A stretch of DNA of 64,000 nucleotides from Prevotellaceae bacterium UBA2448 (GTDB taxonomy: Bacteria > Bacteroidota > Bacteroidia > Bacteroidales > Bacteroidaceae): contig DDQG01000009.1 in the NCBI GenBank assembly GCA_002342585.1, positions 3,216 to 67,215 of the forward strand. The letters are read 5' to 3'. A program made the position numbers and the translations under genes. The notes beneath the pieces were generated by a model. The model did not search any database, was not told where the DNA came from, and was given only the letters and a program-made list of their open reading frames with translations. Of this stretch, positions 1 to 8,943 are shown in pieces. Every line of letters starts with the position of its first letter. The first letter of the stretch is position 1.

Positions 1-1461
1 CAAAGCTACACGCCATGGATTCCATGGTTTGATGCCTGTCTGTTCAGCCCATGGCTCAATAACTGCTTTTTGGCTCTCAGCACTGAAATCAGAGATTCCT
101 TCGAGTATCTGAAGCATTTCCTGCATTTCTTTTGCAGTGCTTTCAGTCCAGTTCTTTCTTACGAACTTATCACCTTCCTTGTCAAAACCAGTTGGGGCAA
201 CAAAGAAGAATTTGGTCAGCGGCCACAAGTCACTGGCAAAACTGATATTGCGTTTTTTCTTATTGCCCAATCCATCGGTATATTCAATCACCTTCATCTT
301 CATCATTCTTACGACTTCTGCCTCCTGCTCAGCTGTAGCTTCGATACCAGCCTCTTTTAGAACCTTGTCGAAAGCAGGACACCATGCGCTGTCCGGAAGT
401 TGCATGAGATATTGATGGTTGAACCATGCAGCCTTGACGTAGTCGAATTTTGCTCCGTTCTTGGAACATTTGCTTAGATCGAAGAGTTTTACCATTTCGT
501 CGAGAGTCATTACTTCCTGGTCGTTACCTGGGTTCCATCCAAGCAGGGCAAGGAAGTTAATAACTGCTTCAGGCAGATATCCTTTCTCTCTATATCCGCT
601 GCTTATATCGCCAGTCTTTGGATCGTGCCATTCCAGTGGAAATACAGGGAATCCGAGTTTGTCTCCATCGCGCTTGGAGAGTTTTCCGTTTCCTACTGGT
701 TTGAGTAGTAGTGGTAAGTGAGCAAAACGTGGCATTGTGTCTGCCCATCCGAAAGCCTCGTAAAGAAGTACGTGGAGTGGGGCACTTGGCAACCACTCTT
801 CTCCCCTGATTACGTGAGTAACCTCCATAAGATGGTCGTCAACTATATTTGCAAGGTGGTATGTGGGCAGGTCATCTGCACTCTTATATAATACCTTGTC
901 GTCAAGTATGCTTGAATTGATTACGACTTCACCGCGTATAATGTCATCTACAACGACATCTCTGCCTGGTTCTATCTTGAAACGTACTACGTATGGAGTT
1001 CCTTCAGCAATCAGTCTGTCAACTTCTTCTTTGGGCATGGTAAGCGAGTTGCGCATCATGCTGCGAGTCGTGGCATCGTATTGGAAGTTCTCTATCTCTG
1101 CACGCTTTGCGTCGAGTTCTTCAGGTGTGTCGAATGCTATATAGGCTTTGCCGTTGTCGAGCAAAACCTTTACATATTTACGATATATATCACGACGTTC
1201 GCTTTGGCGGTATGGGCCATGATTCCCTCCAAAACTTACACCTTCGTCAAACTTCAGTCCAAGCCATTTGAACGACTCGATGATATACTCCTCTGCTCCT
1301 GGTACAAAGCGGGTTGAATCAGTATCTTCTATACGAAAAATAAAATCACCTCCATGTTGCTTTGCAAAAAGGTAATTATACAATGCAGTACGCACTCCGC
1401 CAATGTGAAGTGGTCCTGTAGGACTTGGCGCAAAACGTACTCTGACTTTTCTTCCTTCCAT
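1..1461 (-). CDS. gltX: Glutamyl-tRNA synthetase, 3' end cut by window edge
   Basis: Charges tRNA-Glu with glutamate in the cytoplasm. I translated the minus strand from the ATG at 1461. The frame stays open for 487 codons to base 1, so the last part of the protein lies outside the window. The N-terminus reads MEGRKVRVRFAPSPTGPLHI, containing the class I HIGH-type signature (HIGG) of the GluRS family. A KLSKRDG segment supplies the KMSKS-type loop, and RIEDTD follows the expected early strand. The length fits bacterial GluRS of about 505 residues. A promoter with TATCTTTG lies just upstream at 1481-1488. The gene appears to be transcribed alone, because the next gene upstream (PAP2 phosphatase, same strand) is 86 bases away and this promoter sits in the gap. 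Confidence 0.97.
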   Translation of the reverse strand, partial: MEGRKVRVRFAPSPTGPLHIGGVRTALYNYLFAKQHGGDFIFRIEDTDSTRFVPGAEEYIIESFKWLGLKFDEGVSFGGNHGPYRQSERRDIYRKYVKVLLDNGKAYIAFDTPEELDAKRAEIENFQYDATTRSMMRNSLTMPKEEVDRLIAEGTPYVVRFKIEPGRDVVVDDIIRGEVVINSSILDDKVLYKSADDLPTYHLANIVDDHLMEVTHVIRGEEWLPSAPLHVLLYEAFGWADTMPRFAHLPLLLKPVGNGKLSKRDGDKLGFPVFPLEWHDPKTGDISSGYREKGYLPEAVINFLALLGWNPGNDQEVMTLDEMVKLFDLSKCSKNGAKFDYVKAAWFNHQYLMQLPDSAWCPAFDKVLKEAGIEATAEQEAEVVRMMKMKVIEYTDGLGNKKKRNISFASDLWPLTKFFFVAPTGFDKEGDKFVRKNWTESTAKEMQEMLQILEGISDFSAESQKAVIEPWAEQTGIKPWNPWRVAL

Positions 1462-1480
1462 ATTGTTGTTGATTTCTCTG

Positions 1481-1511
1481 CAAAGATACGGTTAAGCGAG
1501 CGATGTACAAA
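1481..1511 (-). promoter_or_regulatory. Promoter of gltX (extended repeated type)
   Basis: On the minus strand a TTTG (-33 type, bases 1508-1511) is followed after 19 bases by TATCTTTG (-7 type, bases 1481-1488). This is the Bacteroidetes sigma-ABfr promoter layout. The spacer contains GCTCGCTTA, which recurs in two other promoters of this window (46451-46481 and 62664-62694). A palindrome AAATAAAC-2-GTTTATTT at 1510-1527 overlaps the -33 box. Confidence 0.7.
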
Positions 1512-1547
1512 ATAAACTCGTTTATTTTTGCATCAGAGCGGTAGTAT

Positions 1548-2777
1548 CTAGAACATTACACTCATAGAAGCGCTGAGAGTTAGTTGTCCAAAGGCTTTTC
1601 TCTGTGAATAATCCTGATTGTTCCGGTGGGATTTGAAACGGACGTGATTCATGTCGAAATCAGCATTCAGACGCCATGCTATATTGTTGCGATAAGCATA
1701 TCCTATATTAGCGCCAATGCCATAGGTCGTACCTACCTTTTTGTCAACCGACAGCTCTTCCCCTAATTTAAATCCGCTTATGAGTAGTCTGCCTATCATA
1801 GCCTTGCCGCCTATGGCAAAACGTGGGGTAATAGGGTATTGCAGGTATGCTCCAGCAGTGAGAGTGTATATTCCCATTACGTCACTGTATTTACCGTAAC
1901 TGACTATTGGGGAACCGACGTTAAAACGAATTCCTGCACCTAAGTGTTTTGTGAAGAAATAAGCGGCTTCAGCCTGTGCTGTAATCATGCGGTTTATATT
2001 GACATCCAGTCCGGCAATGTCTGCACTGTGTTCTATAAGTCCGGCACCGACACTCAGGTTAAAAAAGTTGGGTGAGGCAAAGAAATTGCATTCGTTATCG
2101 CGTATAGGACGCTGTAGTTGTTTGTCTCTGAATATTATATCTCCAAGAAAATATCCCAAGTCAACAGAGAAAATACCTATTCCGGCACCACAGAGAACAT
2201 CGCTTGCCCAGTGGCGGTTATTCATCACTCGCATCACACCTGTTATTGTTGCTACACTGTATCCTGCAACACTATACCACAGAGAACGGGTCTGCCCGAA
2301 TTCCTTGTGAAGTATTGATGCTGAGGCAAAGGCTGTCGCAGTATGTCCGGAGGGAAAGGAGTTTCTCGAAGAACCATCAGGGCGTTCTTCCTTTATAGTG
2401 TATTTGGCGAGGTTTACAATGCCTGCCATGACTGCATAGGAGAATGCACTGCTTACAGCATATCGCCCCCATTTGCTGCGACTCTCTACACCTGCAGCCT
2501 TCAATCCTGTTGCCAATACGATAGGGGCATATTGTATGTAATTGTCCAATTCACTTTTGTATCCTGGAATAAAATTATTTCGTGCTCCACGTATGTCATT
2601 CTTGCATGCCTTTACGATAAAGGCAGATGCAATGAGTGGAACAGGTACATAGCTGAACTCACGCCAATATGAAATGCGTGGGGTTGGGTGATTGTATGAT
2701 ATGCTGTCTTCTACATTTGCAGCTTTCAGACTGACTAATGCAGAAAATAGTAATAAGTATGTAGCAAAGAGTCGCAA
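1548..2777 (-). CDS. PAP2-family phosphatase fused to a C-terminal outer-membrane barrel
   Basis: Probably dephosphorylates a lipid or lipid-A-type phosphate in the envelope; the substrate is unknown. The three PAP2 signature parts are present: K125-x6-R132-P133, PSGH at 142-145, and R183-x5-H189-x3-D193. Residues 1-20 look like a signal peptide. From about residue 230 to the end the sequence alternates polar and hydrophobic residues and ends in a phenylalanine (MSVMF), as outer-membrane beta-barrels do. The start is TTG: an in-frame stop lies four codons upstream, there is no ATG before residue 117, and only this start gives a signal peptide. A promoter lies at 2808-2815. The PAP2-plus-barrel arrangement is seen in other Bacteroidetes annotations. 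The PAP2 call is firm; the barrel is inferred from residue pattern. Confidence 0.85.
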   Translation of the reverse strand: MRLFATYLLLFSALVSLKAANVEDSISYNHPTPRISYWREFSYVPVPLIASAFIVKACKNDIRGARNNFIPGYKSELDNYIQYAPIVLATGLKAAGVESRSKWGRYAVSSAFSYAVMAGIVNLAKYTIKEERPDGSSRNSFPSGHTATAFASASILHKEFGQTRSLWYSVAGYSVATITGVMRVMNNRHWASDVLCGAGIGIFSVDLGYFLGDIIFRDKQLQRPIRDNECNFFASPNFFNLSVGAGLIEHSADIAGLDVNINRMITAQAEAAYFFTKHLGAGIRFNVGSPIVSYGKYSDVMGIYTLTAGAYLQYPITPRFAIGGKAMIGRLLISGFKLGEELSVDKKVGTTYGIGANIGYAYRNNIAWRLNADFDMNHVRFKSHRNNQDYSQRKAFGQLTLSASMSVMF

Positions 2778-2807
2778 TTTATATAGTCGTTATGTTATTT
2801 TGACTTG

Positions 2808-2815
2808 CAAATTTA
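2808..2815 (-). promoter_or_regulatory. -7 element for the PAP2 gene
   Basis: Minus strand reads TAAATTTG, matching the TAnnTTTG consensus, 30 bases before the TTG start at 2777. No clear -33 TTTG is visible. Confidence 0.5.
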
Positions 2816-2910
2816 GCAATTTTCTTGGTCATAAAGTGCATAAGTTGTAAAAAGATGTGAAATCATACTGCGAATAAGGCTTTTATATATTCCATTATTT
2901 CAAAAACATT

Positions 2911-2918
2911 TATATTTG
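2911..2918 (+). promoter_or_regulatory. -7 element for the NfeD-flotillin operon
   Basis: TATATTTG fits the TAnnTTTG consensus and lies 26 bases before the ATG at 2945. The -33 region is AT-rich without a clear TTTG. Confidence 0.55.
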
Positions 2919-2944
2919 CATTCCATCAGTAAAATATTGATATT

Positions 2945-3529
2945 ATGGAAGACATTTCAAACTGGTATGCTGCGCTGCCATCAATTCTTCAACTGTTTTG
3001 GGGATGTGCAATTGTAAGTTCATTTGTATTTCTTGTACAGGCTATTCTCACTCTGCTTGGTATGGACGGTGATTCAGATTTCGATTTGGATGCATCGGTT
3101 AGCAGTGATACGATGGACTTGGGAGGCGGATTGTCACTCTTCTCTGTCCGTAGTTTTGTCAATTTCTTTGTGGGCTTCGGATGGGCAGGAATAGCCTTCT
3201 ATGGTCTTATTTCTCAGACGTGGCTGCTTTATGTCATTGCTGCGATAGTAGGCTGCTTTTTCGTGTGGCTCTATTTCTTTATACGTCGTCAGACAATGCG
3301 TTTGCAGTCGGATGGCTCTATCAACGTAAAGAAATGTATAGGTTCACATTGTGATGTGTATCTTCGCATTCCTGCAGAAAACTCTGGCGCGGGTAAAGTT
3401 CAGATCAGCATAAATGGTTCAATACATGAATACTCCGCAGTTACTAAAGGTGTGTTGCTGCCCAGTGGCTCTCGTGCTAGAGTAGTAGATGTAATGGATA
3501 ATGATGTCTTAGTAGTCGAAAAGGCATAG
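2945..3529 (+). CDS. NfeD-like membrane protein, partner of flotillin
   Basis: A 194-residue integral membrane protein. It has hydrophobic segments near residues 15-38, 70-88 and 90-113, an acidic Asp-rich stretch (DGDSDFDLD) between the first and second, and a C-terminal beta-rich domain (about 120-194) consistent with the OB-fold of NfeD proteins. NfeD-type proteins are usually encoded beside SPFH/flotillin genes and are thought to help organise membrane microdomains. Here the flotillin gene follows after 28 bases in the same direction, which supports the call. No ClpP-class serine protease domain, as found in long NfeD proteins, is present, so this is the short form. Confidence 0.75.
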   Translation: MEDISNWYAALPSILQLFWGCAIVSSFVFLVQAILTLLGMDGDSDFDLDASVSSDTMDLGGGLSLFSVRSFVNFFVGFGWAGIAFYGLISQTWLLYVIAAIVGCFFVWLYFFIRRQTMRLQSDGSINVKKCIGSHCDVYLRIPAENSGAGKVQISINGSIHEYSAVTKGVLLPSGSRARVVDVMDNDVLVVEKA

Positions 3530-3557
3530 TAGAAAACCAATTAAAAACTAATATAAA

Positions 3558-4982
3558 ATGGAATTCGTTTATTTAATCTTTGCGGTTGTTATCGTGGGTG
3601 GCATACTTGTTATGGCTATCATCAACCGTTATCGTCGTTGTCCTTCTGATAAGATTCTTGTAATCTACGGAACGACAGGTAATAAATCTGCTAAGTGTGT
3701 GCATGGTGGAGGTCAGTTCGTTTGGCCTATCATTCAGGATTATGCCTATCTTTCGCTTACCCCTATCAGCATTGATGCCAATCTGACAAATGCGCTGTCG
3801 CGCCAAAATATCCGTGTTGATGTGCCTTGTCGTTTCACTGTAGGTGTCTCTACTGAACCAGAGTGCATGGTGGCTGCCGCAGAACGTCTCTTAGGACTTA
3901 CTGCAGGACAGATTCAGGAACTGGCTCGTGATATTCTTTTCGGTCAGTTGCGTCTGGTTATTGCAACTATGTCTATCGAGGAACTCAACGCCGACCGTGA
4001 CAAATTCCTTGAGGCAATCTCAAGTAACGTAGAGGTGGAACTGAAGAAAATCGGTTTGCGTCTTATCAACGTAAATGTTACCGATATAAATGATGAAAGC
4101 GGATATATCGAGGCTCTTGGTCAGGAAGCTGCAGCACGTGCTATCAACGAAGCAAAAGTGCGTGTGGCAGAACAGGAGAAAATCGGAGAAATTGGTAAGG
4201 CAGAAGCTAACCGTGAAACTCGTATCCGTACTGCAGAGGCAAATGCACAGGCTGTGCAGGGAGAGAACGAAGCTCGTGTGCAGATTGCTAATTCTGATGC
4301 TGTTCGCCGTGAGCGCGAGGCAGAAGCTCAACGTCGTGCTACTGCAGCAGAGAAGGTAGCACAGGCTAAGGCTCTCGAAGAGGCTTATTCAGCTGAGAAG
4401 GAAGCTGAAAATGCCCGTGGTGAACGTGAACGCGCTACTCAGTCGGCTAACGTGCTTGTAAGTCAGGAAATCGAAAAGAAACGTAAGATTATCGAGGCTG
4501 AGGCTGAAGCTGAGAAGATTCGTGTTAATGCGAAGGGTGAAGCAGATGCTGCATATGCAAAGATGGAAGCAGAGGCTCGCGGTCTCTTTGAAATACTTTC
4601 TCGTCAGGCTTCAGGTTACGACAAGATGGTACAGGCAGCAGGTGGCGATGCAACCAAGGCATATATGCTCTTGTTGCTCGAAAAACTTCCAGAACTTGTA
4701 CGTACTCAGGTTGATGCTATCAAAGGTATCAATATCGATCACGTAACTGTTTGGGATGGCGGAAACAATGCTGAGGGAAAAGGTTCTACAGCAAACTTCC
4801 TTAGTGGATTGATGAAGTCAGTTCCACCGCTCAACGAACTTTTCGATCAAGTCGGTCTTTCTTTACCTGAATATCTTGCAAAGAAAAATCAGGAAGAGAA
4901 AGTTTCGGAACCTACTTTTATTGTAGAAAATCCTCAGGCAGAAGAGGATGAAGAGAAATCAAACGAAAAGCCTAAGAAATAA
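3558..4982 (+). CDS. Flotillin-family (SPFH domain) protein
   Basis: A 474-residue membrane-associated scaffold protein. An N-terminal hydrophobic helix (about 3-22) is followed by an SPFH domain (about 25-200) and a long charged coiled coil rich in Ala, Glu and Arg (about 200-360, with AEAEAEKIRVNAKGEADA-type repeats). A C-terminal segment ends in an acidic and lysine tail. This is the YqiK/flotillin-1 layout. Flotillins oligomerise at the inner membrane and organise lipid domains; the client proteins are unknown. It forms an operon with the NfeD-like gene upstream. The last 11 bases overlap the end of the convergent glycosyltransferase gene, and I see no terminator between them. Confidence 0.92.
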   Translation: MEFVYLIFAVVIVGGILVMAIINRYRRCPSDKILVIYGTTGNKSAKCVHGGGQFVWPIIQDYAYLSLTPISIDANLTNALSRQNIRVDVPCRFTVGVSTEPECMVAAAERLLGLTAGQIQELARDILFGQLRLVIATMSIEELNADRDKFLEAISSNVEVELKKIGLRLINVNVTDINDESGYIEALGQEAAARAINEAKVRVAEQEKIGEIGKAEANRETRIRTAEANAQAVQGENEARVQIANSDAVRREREAEAQRRATAAEKVAQAKALEEAYSAEKEAENARGERERATQSANVLVSQEIEKKRKIIEAEAEAEKIRVNAKGEADAAYAKMEAEARGLFEILSRQASGYDKMVQAAGGDATKAYMLLLLEKLPELVRTQVDAIKGINIDHVTVWDGGNNAEGKGSTANFLSGLMKSVPPLNELFDQVGLSLPEYLAKKNQEEKVSEPTFIVENPQAEEDEEKSNEKPKK

Positions 4983-5991
4983 ATGATGGTAACTGGCTAA
5001 AGATGTGTTTACCTTTGGTATAGTATTGCCAAATGATTGAGTAAGGAGCCAGGAGACTTTCGTCAGATATTACAGCAGGAGCATTTAGTGTTCCTGCTGT
5101 TTTGCCTTCTGGAGGCATCTTGCATCGCATAGCACGCAGAACAGCCTTCATGTTCTTTATATCGCCTTTTAAGAGGAACTGTAGGGCTGCTATGAGGTCG
5201 AGTATGGTACGTATGCGCAGTAATGGACGCAGTTGTTCCTCAGGTAGGTTTTTGTGCAGCATATATCTGTTGTTACGGAAGTTCAGGAAGGTCTTGCGAG
5301 GATTGCCCTGATTAAGTGTTGCACCACCAAGATGGTATGCTGTAGATTGTGGTATGCAGACAATCTGACGTCCCATGTTGCGCAGACGCCAGCAAAGGTC
5401 TATTTCTTCCATGTGTGCAAAGAAACGGGGGTCAAGTCCGCCGCTTTGCTTCCAATCTGATGCACGACAGAGTAGAGCAGCTCCAGTTGCCCATAGTACA
5501 GGGTAAATGTCATCATATTGTCCTTTGTCTTCCTCTACAGTAGCAAGAATACGACCACGACAGAATGGATAACCGAATCTGTCTATATAACCTCCTGATG
5601 CACCGGCATATTCAAAGTGCGTTGGACGTTTCAAATCGAGTAATTTTGGTTGGCATGCTGCACAATCGGGATGGGCATCCATGTAATCTGTGAGTATCTT
5701 ATCCCAATCCTGCTGACGAATTTCTACGTCTGAGTTCAGCAATAAGTAATACTCATATTCCGGCAGTTGTGCCAATGCACGATTGTATCCCTCTGCAAAT
5801 CCATAGTTCTCTGCGAGCACGATGGTGCGCACATCAGGAAATTCTGCTGCGAGCATTTGGAGTGAATCATCTGTTGAGGCATTATCAGCTACGATAACAT
5901 CTCCGCATGAGTTTTTAACGACAGAGGGCAGGTAGCGACGCATCATGTCGCTACCATTCCAATTGAGTATTACTATTGCCAGTTTATGCAT
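4972..5991 (-). CDS. Family 2 glycosyltransferase (rhamnosyltransferase-like)
   Basis: A 339-residue GT-A glycosyltransferase. The N-terminus MHKLAIVILNWNGSDMM is typical of the WbbL/rhamnosyl branch of GT2. Asp-rich motifs follow: VADNASTDDS and LLNSDVEI (DxD-like), with ARG-type loop YGFAEGYNRAL. A later segment LDPRFFAHMEEIDLCWRLRNMG carries the ED..L..R catalytic-base motif. The enzyme probably adds a sugar to a lipid-linked or cell-surface glycan; donor and acceptor are unknown. It has its own promoter at 6013-6020 and no co-directional neighbour close by. Its 3' end overlaps the flotillin gene by 11 bases. Confidence 0.9.
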   Translation of the reverse strand: MHKLAIVILNWNGSDMMRRYLPSVVKNSCGDVIVADNASTDDSLQMLAAEFPDVRTIVLAENYGFAEGYNRALAQLPEYEYYLLLNSDVEIRQQDWDKILTDYMDAHPDCAACQPKLLDLKRPTHFEYAGASGGYIDRFGYPFCRGRILATVEEDKGQYDDIYPVLWATGAALLCRASDWKQSGGLDPRFFAHMEEIDLCWRLRNMGRQIVCIPQSTAYHLGGATLNQGNPRKTFLNFRNNRYMLHKNLPEEQLRPLLRIRTILDLIAALQFLLKGDIKNMKAVLRAMRCKMPPEGKTAGTLNAPAVISDESLLAPYSIIWQYYTKGKHIFSQLPSFIS

Positions 5992-6012
5992 AGGTGTTTT
6001 CTTATTTTAGTG

Positions 6013-6020
6013 CAAAGGTA
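6013..6020 (-). promoter_or_regulatory. -7 element for the GT2 gene at 4972-5991
   Basis: Minus strand TACCTTTG, a perfect TAnnTTTG match, ends 22 bases before the ATG at 5991. Confidence 0.6.
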
Positions 6021-6063
6021 CTAAATGTTTTTAAAGTAACATATTTAAAGTATTGTGAAATAA

Positions 6064-6098
6064 AAAACCATCAGAAGCGGGATGCCTCTGATGGTTTT
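6064..6098 (-). terminator. Rho-independent terminator after the 914-residue secreted protein
   Basis: Arms AAAACCATCAGA (6064-6075) and TCTGATGGTTTT (6087-6098) form a perfect 12-base stem with an 11-base loop. On the minus strand the stem runs into a T-rich tail. It lies 37 bases beyond the stop of the gene at 6136. Confidence 0.85.
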
Positions 6099-6135
6099 GA
6101 TTATAGAATATTTGTTAGTTCAAATACTGCAAAGA

Positions 6136-8880
6136 TTACTGAACGTAAATCTTTCTTACTGTGCCATCATCGTACTTCACGATGTTGATTCCCTTAACGT
6201 AAGAGTTAACTTGAGCACCAGAAAGTGTGAAGATAGCTACAGGCTTAGCAGACTTGTTGATGACTGCAGGCTCTACACCTGTTTCGATGTATTCAGCCTG
6301 ATCTTTGTAGTACTGCTCAGACGGACCGCCATAAGCAACACTTACAGAACCAAATCCGTATGCATTTGGAGTGTAGTTGTAGCCTGTATATTCTTTTGCT
6401 TTGAGACCGTCCATACCGAAGCGGAGAATTTCTTCGCCTTCAGTTTCCTTATCGTAGTTCAATTCGAACCACTGTGGAGTCCAAACGCCCATATCTTTGC
6501 CAGATGTCCAGACGTCAACTGAGTCAACATCAAGATTTGTTGCAGATCCGAAGATAAGCTTGATTCCTGAGACGTAAGTGGTATCACGGCTAATCTCAAC
6601 TTGTTCTTCAACCCATTCCTCCAATTCTTCATCCCATACTGACTGAGTCTCATACTGGATGTTGATGTGCATAACATTGTTTACAACTTCCTGAGCTTTT
6701 GACTGACCGCCACCATCTACTGTACAGTATGCCTGGCATCTGAATGTATAGTGACCTGCATCTGTAACAGTGATATCCTGTGTGAGGCTACCAAGTGGGC
6801 TACCTGTCCAACCACGCCACATTTGAGCTACACCGCCACCAACGTATGTTTCATTGTTGTTGTTGAGACGCCAGTATTCAGAAGTGTTAGTAGTGTAAGA
6901 ATCCCAACCGCCTGAAGCATCCTTAGCTGATGTTCCACCTGCAATGTTTTCCTTCTTGAATGTGAAGTTAGGATTGATTACAGCGAGTTCTACCTGATCA
7001 TAGTATGAAGCACCTTTCTTTTTGAGTTCATCAAGAACTGCTGTGAGTGTTTCAATCTGAGTCTTGAATTCTTCTGACTGATTTACAGTAGTTGTGTTAT
7101 TTATGAGAGTTGTTGCATTAGAAATCTCACTTACAAGGTCAGATTTGTCGAAACTTGCATAGCGAGGATTATCTACTGCTTCCTGAGCTACTATTACAAG
7201 TGCCTTGAGGTCGTTGTATGGCTGGTTCTGTTCCTGAACATATGTGCTTGCATACTGGTATGCACGAACAAGTGGGTACTTAGACATCCATTCTGGATCT
7301 ACACCTTCCTGGTATTCATAACCCTGTGTAGTTGCCCAATCGACAAGTTCATCATTTGTAGCAACACCTGTGTCCTTGCCATCGGCATTAATCCATACAC
7401 CATCTATTGCTGTGTAGAGGTGATCCCAAGTGTTGATTGCACTCTGGAGTGAATCCTGCTCCCATGGGTAGTTAGCATCGTTCATCTTGTCCATTACATT
7501 CTTGCGTGCGTTTGTTGCAGCATTCCACTGTGCAATGAATGTGTTCCATGCGTTGTTGCGCTCAATCTTTTCTGTGATGTCACCGAATCCACGGACTTCT
7601 ACATTCTTAACTCTGAATGAAGAACCAGCATCGTGACCTTCCCACCAGAAACCAGCTTCGAATGTCTCGCCTTCCTTCAATTCACCCACGTAGTAGAACT
7701 TGATGAAATCGCGTCCCTTAATGAGTGTTGCTTCTGTAGAGTCAGAACCTACGAACAATTTAATGTTCTTTTCAAGTGTATAAGACCAGTTGTAGTTCTT
7801 ATCACAAAGAGAGTTTGCTACCTCACCTGCGATATAGTACTTACCTGCAGGGAGGTTAGTGCTGTAGAGTGCTACAGAACCAGCACTGTTTCCGTATGTT
7901 CCCTGAATCTGCTTATTGAGGAAATCTGCGCCATCTGAATGCAACCAGTTGTCGCCACGGAACATGAATCCGCCAATCTGTTCGCCATTACCAATGTTAC
8001 CACGGTTCTTCTTTGGGAAACCTGTTATACCAATATACTGGAAGTTTCCAGACAAGTTTGATGAGTTAGTATCCATGTATGCCTGAAGAGCATCGTTAAG
8101 CTGTAGCATCAGACCTTCCATAGTAGCGATGTCGTCAGCTGCGCCTGCATCTTTCATTTCCTCATAAGTGCCGATGATTTCTAGGAGTTCGCCTGAGTCA
8201 GCTCCGTCGTTGAAGTTCTTATCTGCCATGATAGCCCGTGCGAAATCAACTGTACGGTCAGAGATACGAGTGTCGTAAACCTGCTCTACTTCACGAACTT
8301 CTGCGTCAGCAACAACTGTGCCTGTTGTCAGACGACCGAGTGTGATGTTGAGGTAGTGAGTGTCAGAACCGATTGTGTTTTCAGTACATGTATCTACGAA
8401 TGCAAATGAGATTTCTGACCATTCTCCGTTAAGGAAGTTCTGAGTGCTTGAAACCAAGAAGTAGTCAACGTTTGCAGTACCAGTGATAACACCAGATGTT
8501 GATGGTGCATCGTTAGTCAGGAATGCGTTGACTTCGTTCTGAGCACCTGCAGCGGTAGATGTAGAACCATCTGCAACACCCTTAATCTTGAGTGTTACTA
8601 CGTAGCGAGTACCGAAAGAAAGTTCTACGTTAGTTGTGAGAAGGGTAGAACCTTCAGAACCATCAAGACTCTGCAATGCAGATGTTATACCTTCTTCTGG
8701 TTCTGCAACAGACCATACGTCAGGATCCTCTGAACCATTCCATTGCGTGATGGCTGGAACAAGGCTTTCACTCATTACCTTGAACTTTGCATCGGGTGTG
8801 TAGATGTATTCTCCGATTTCATAGGCAAAAGCACCAGCGAACGAGAATACAGCTACAAGCGAGAGTAAAAATTTTTTCAT
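6136..8880 (-). CDS. Large secreted protein with putative T9SS sorting tail
   Basis: A 914-residue protein of unknown function. It starts with a clear signal peptide (MKKFLLSLVAVFSFAGAFA). Three beta-rich stretches with Gly and aromatic residues (about 55-200, 280-430 and 655-840) look like carbohydrate-binding or galactose-binding-like sandwiches, separated by predicted helical segments (about 205-270 and 430-640). The last 35 residues (VAIFTLSGAQVNSYVKGINI and beyond) match the pattern of the Por/type IX secretion C-terminal sorting domain: a short VxxIYxxxG strand, then KGINIVK, then a Lys-rich final strand. It is probably exported and surface-attached or released. It lies 175 bases downstream of the SusC/SusD/FAS1 operon, with its own promoter and terminator. 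The binding-domain calls are inference from composition. Confidence 0.7.
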   Translation of the reverse strand: MKKFLLSLVAVFSFAGAFAYEIGEYIYTPDAKFKVMSESLVPAITQWNGSEDPDVWSVAEPEEGITSALQSLDGSEGSTLLTTNVELSFGTRYVVTLKIKGVADGSTSTAAGAQNEVNAFLTNDAPSTSGVITGTANVDYFLVSSTQNFLNGEWSEISFAFVDTCTENTIGSDTHYLNITLGRLTTGTVVADAEVREVEQVYDTRISDRTVDFARAIMADKNFNDGADSGELLEIIGTYEEMKDAGAADDIATMEGLMLQLNDALQAYMDTNSSNLSGNFQYIGITGFPKKNRGNIGNGEQIGGFMFRGDNWLHSDGADFLNKQIQGTYGNSAGSVALYSTNLPAGKYYIAGEVANSLCDKNYNWSYTLEKNIKLFVGSDSTEATLIKGRDFIKFYYVGELKEGETFEAGFWWEGHDAGSSFRVKNVEVRGFGDITEKIERNNAWNTFIAQWNAATNARKNVMDKMNDANYPWEQDSLQSAINTWDHLYTAIDGVWINADGKDTGVATNDELVDWATTQGYEYQEGVDPEWMSKYPLVRAYQYASTYVQEQNQPYNDLKALVIVAQEAVDNPRYASFDKSDLVSEISNATTLINNTTTVNQSEEFKTQIETLTAVLDELKKKGASYYDQVELAVINPNFTFKKENIAGGTSAKDASGGWDSYTTNTSEYWRLNNNNETYVGGGVAQMWRGWTGSPLGSLTQDITVTDAGHYTFRCQAYCTVDGGGQSKAQEVVNNVMHINIQYETQSVWDEELEEWVEEQVEISRDTTYVSGIKLIFGSATNLDVDSVDVWTSGKDMGVWTPQWFELNYDKETEGEEILRFGMDGLKAKEYTGYNYTPNAYGFGSVSVAYGGPSEQYYKDQAEYIETGVEPAVINKSAKPVAIFTLSGAQVNSYVKGINIVKYDDGTVRKIYVQ

Positions 8881-8943
8881 AATGCTTGTTTGTTAAATGG
8901 TTAATAAAATAGGTTAATAACAATATTATGTGTTATAAGTGCG

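Noticed and set aside
6082..6522. 146-codon plus-strand frame over the end of the secreted 914-residue protein
   Set aside because: It runs through a terminator hairpin and is antisense to a supported gene; the composition is Cys/Val-rich as expected for a shadow frame.
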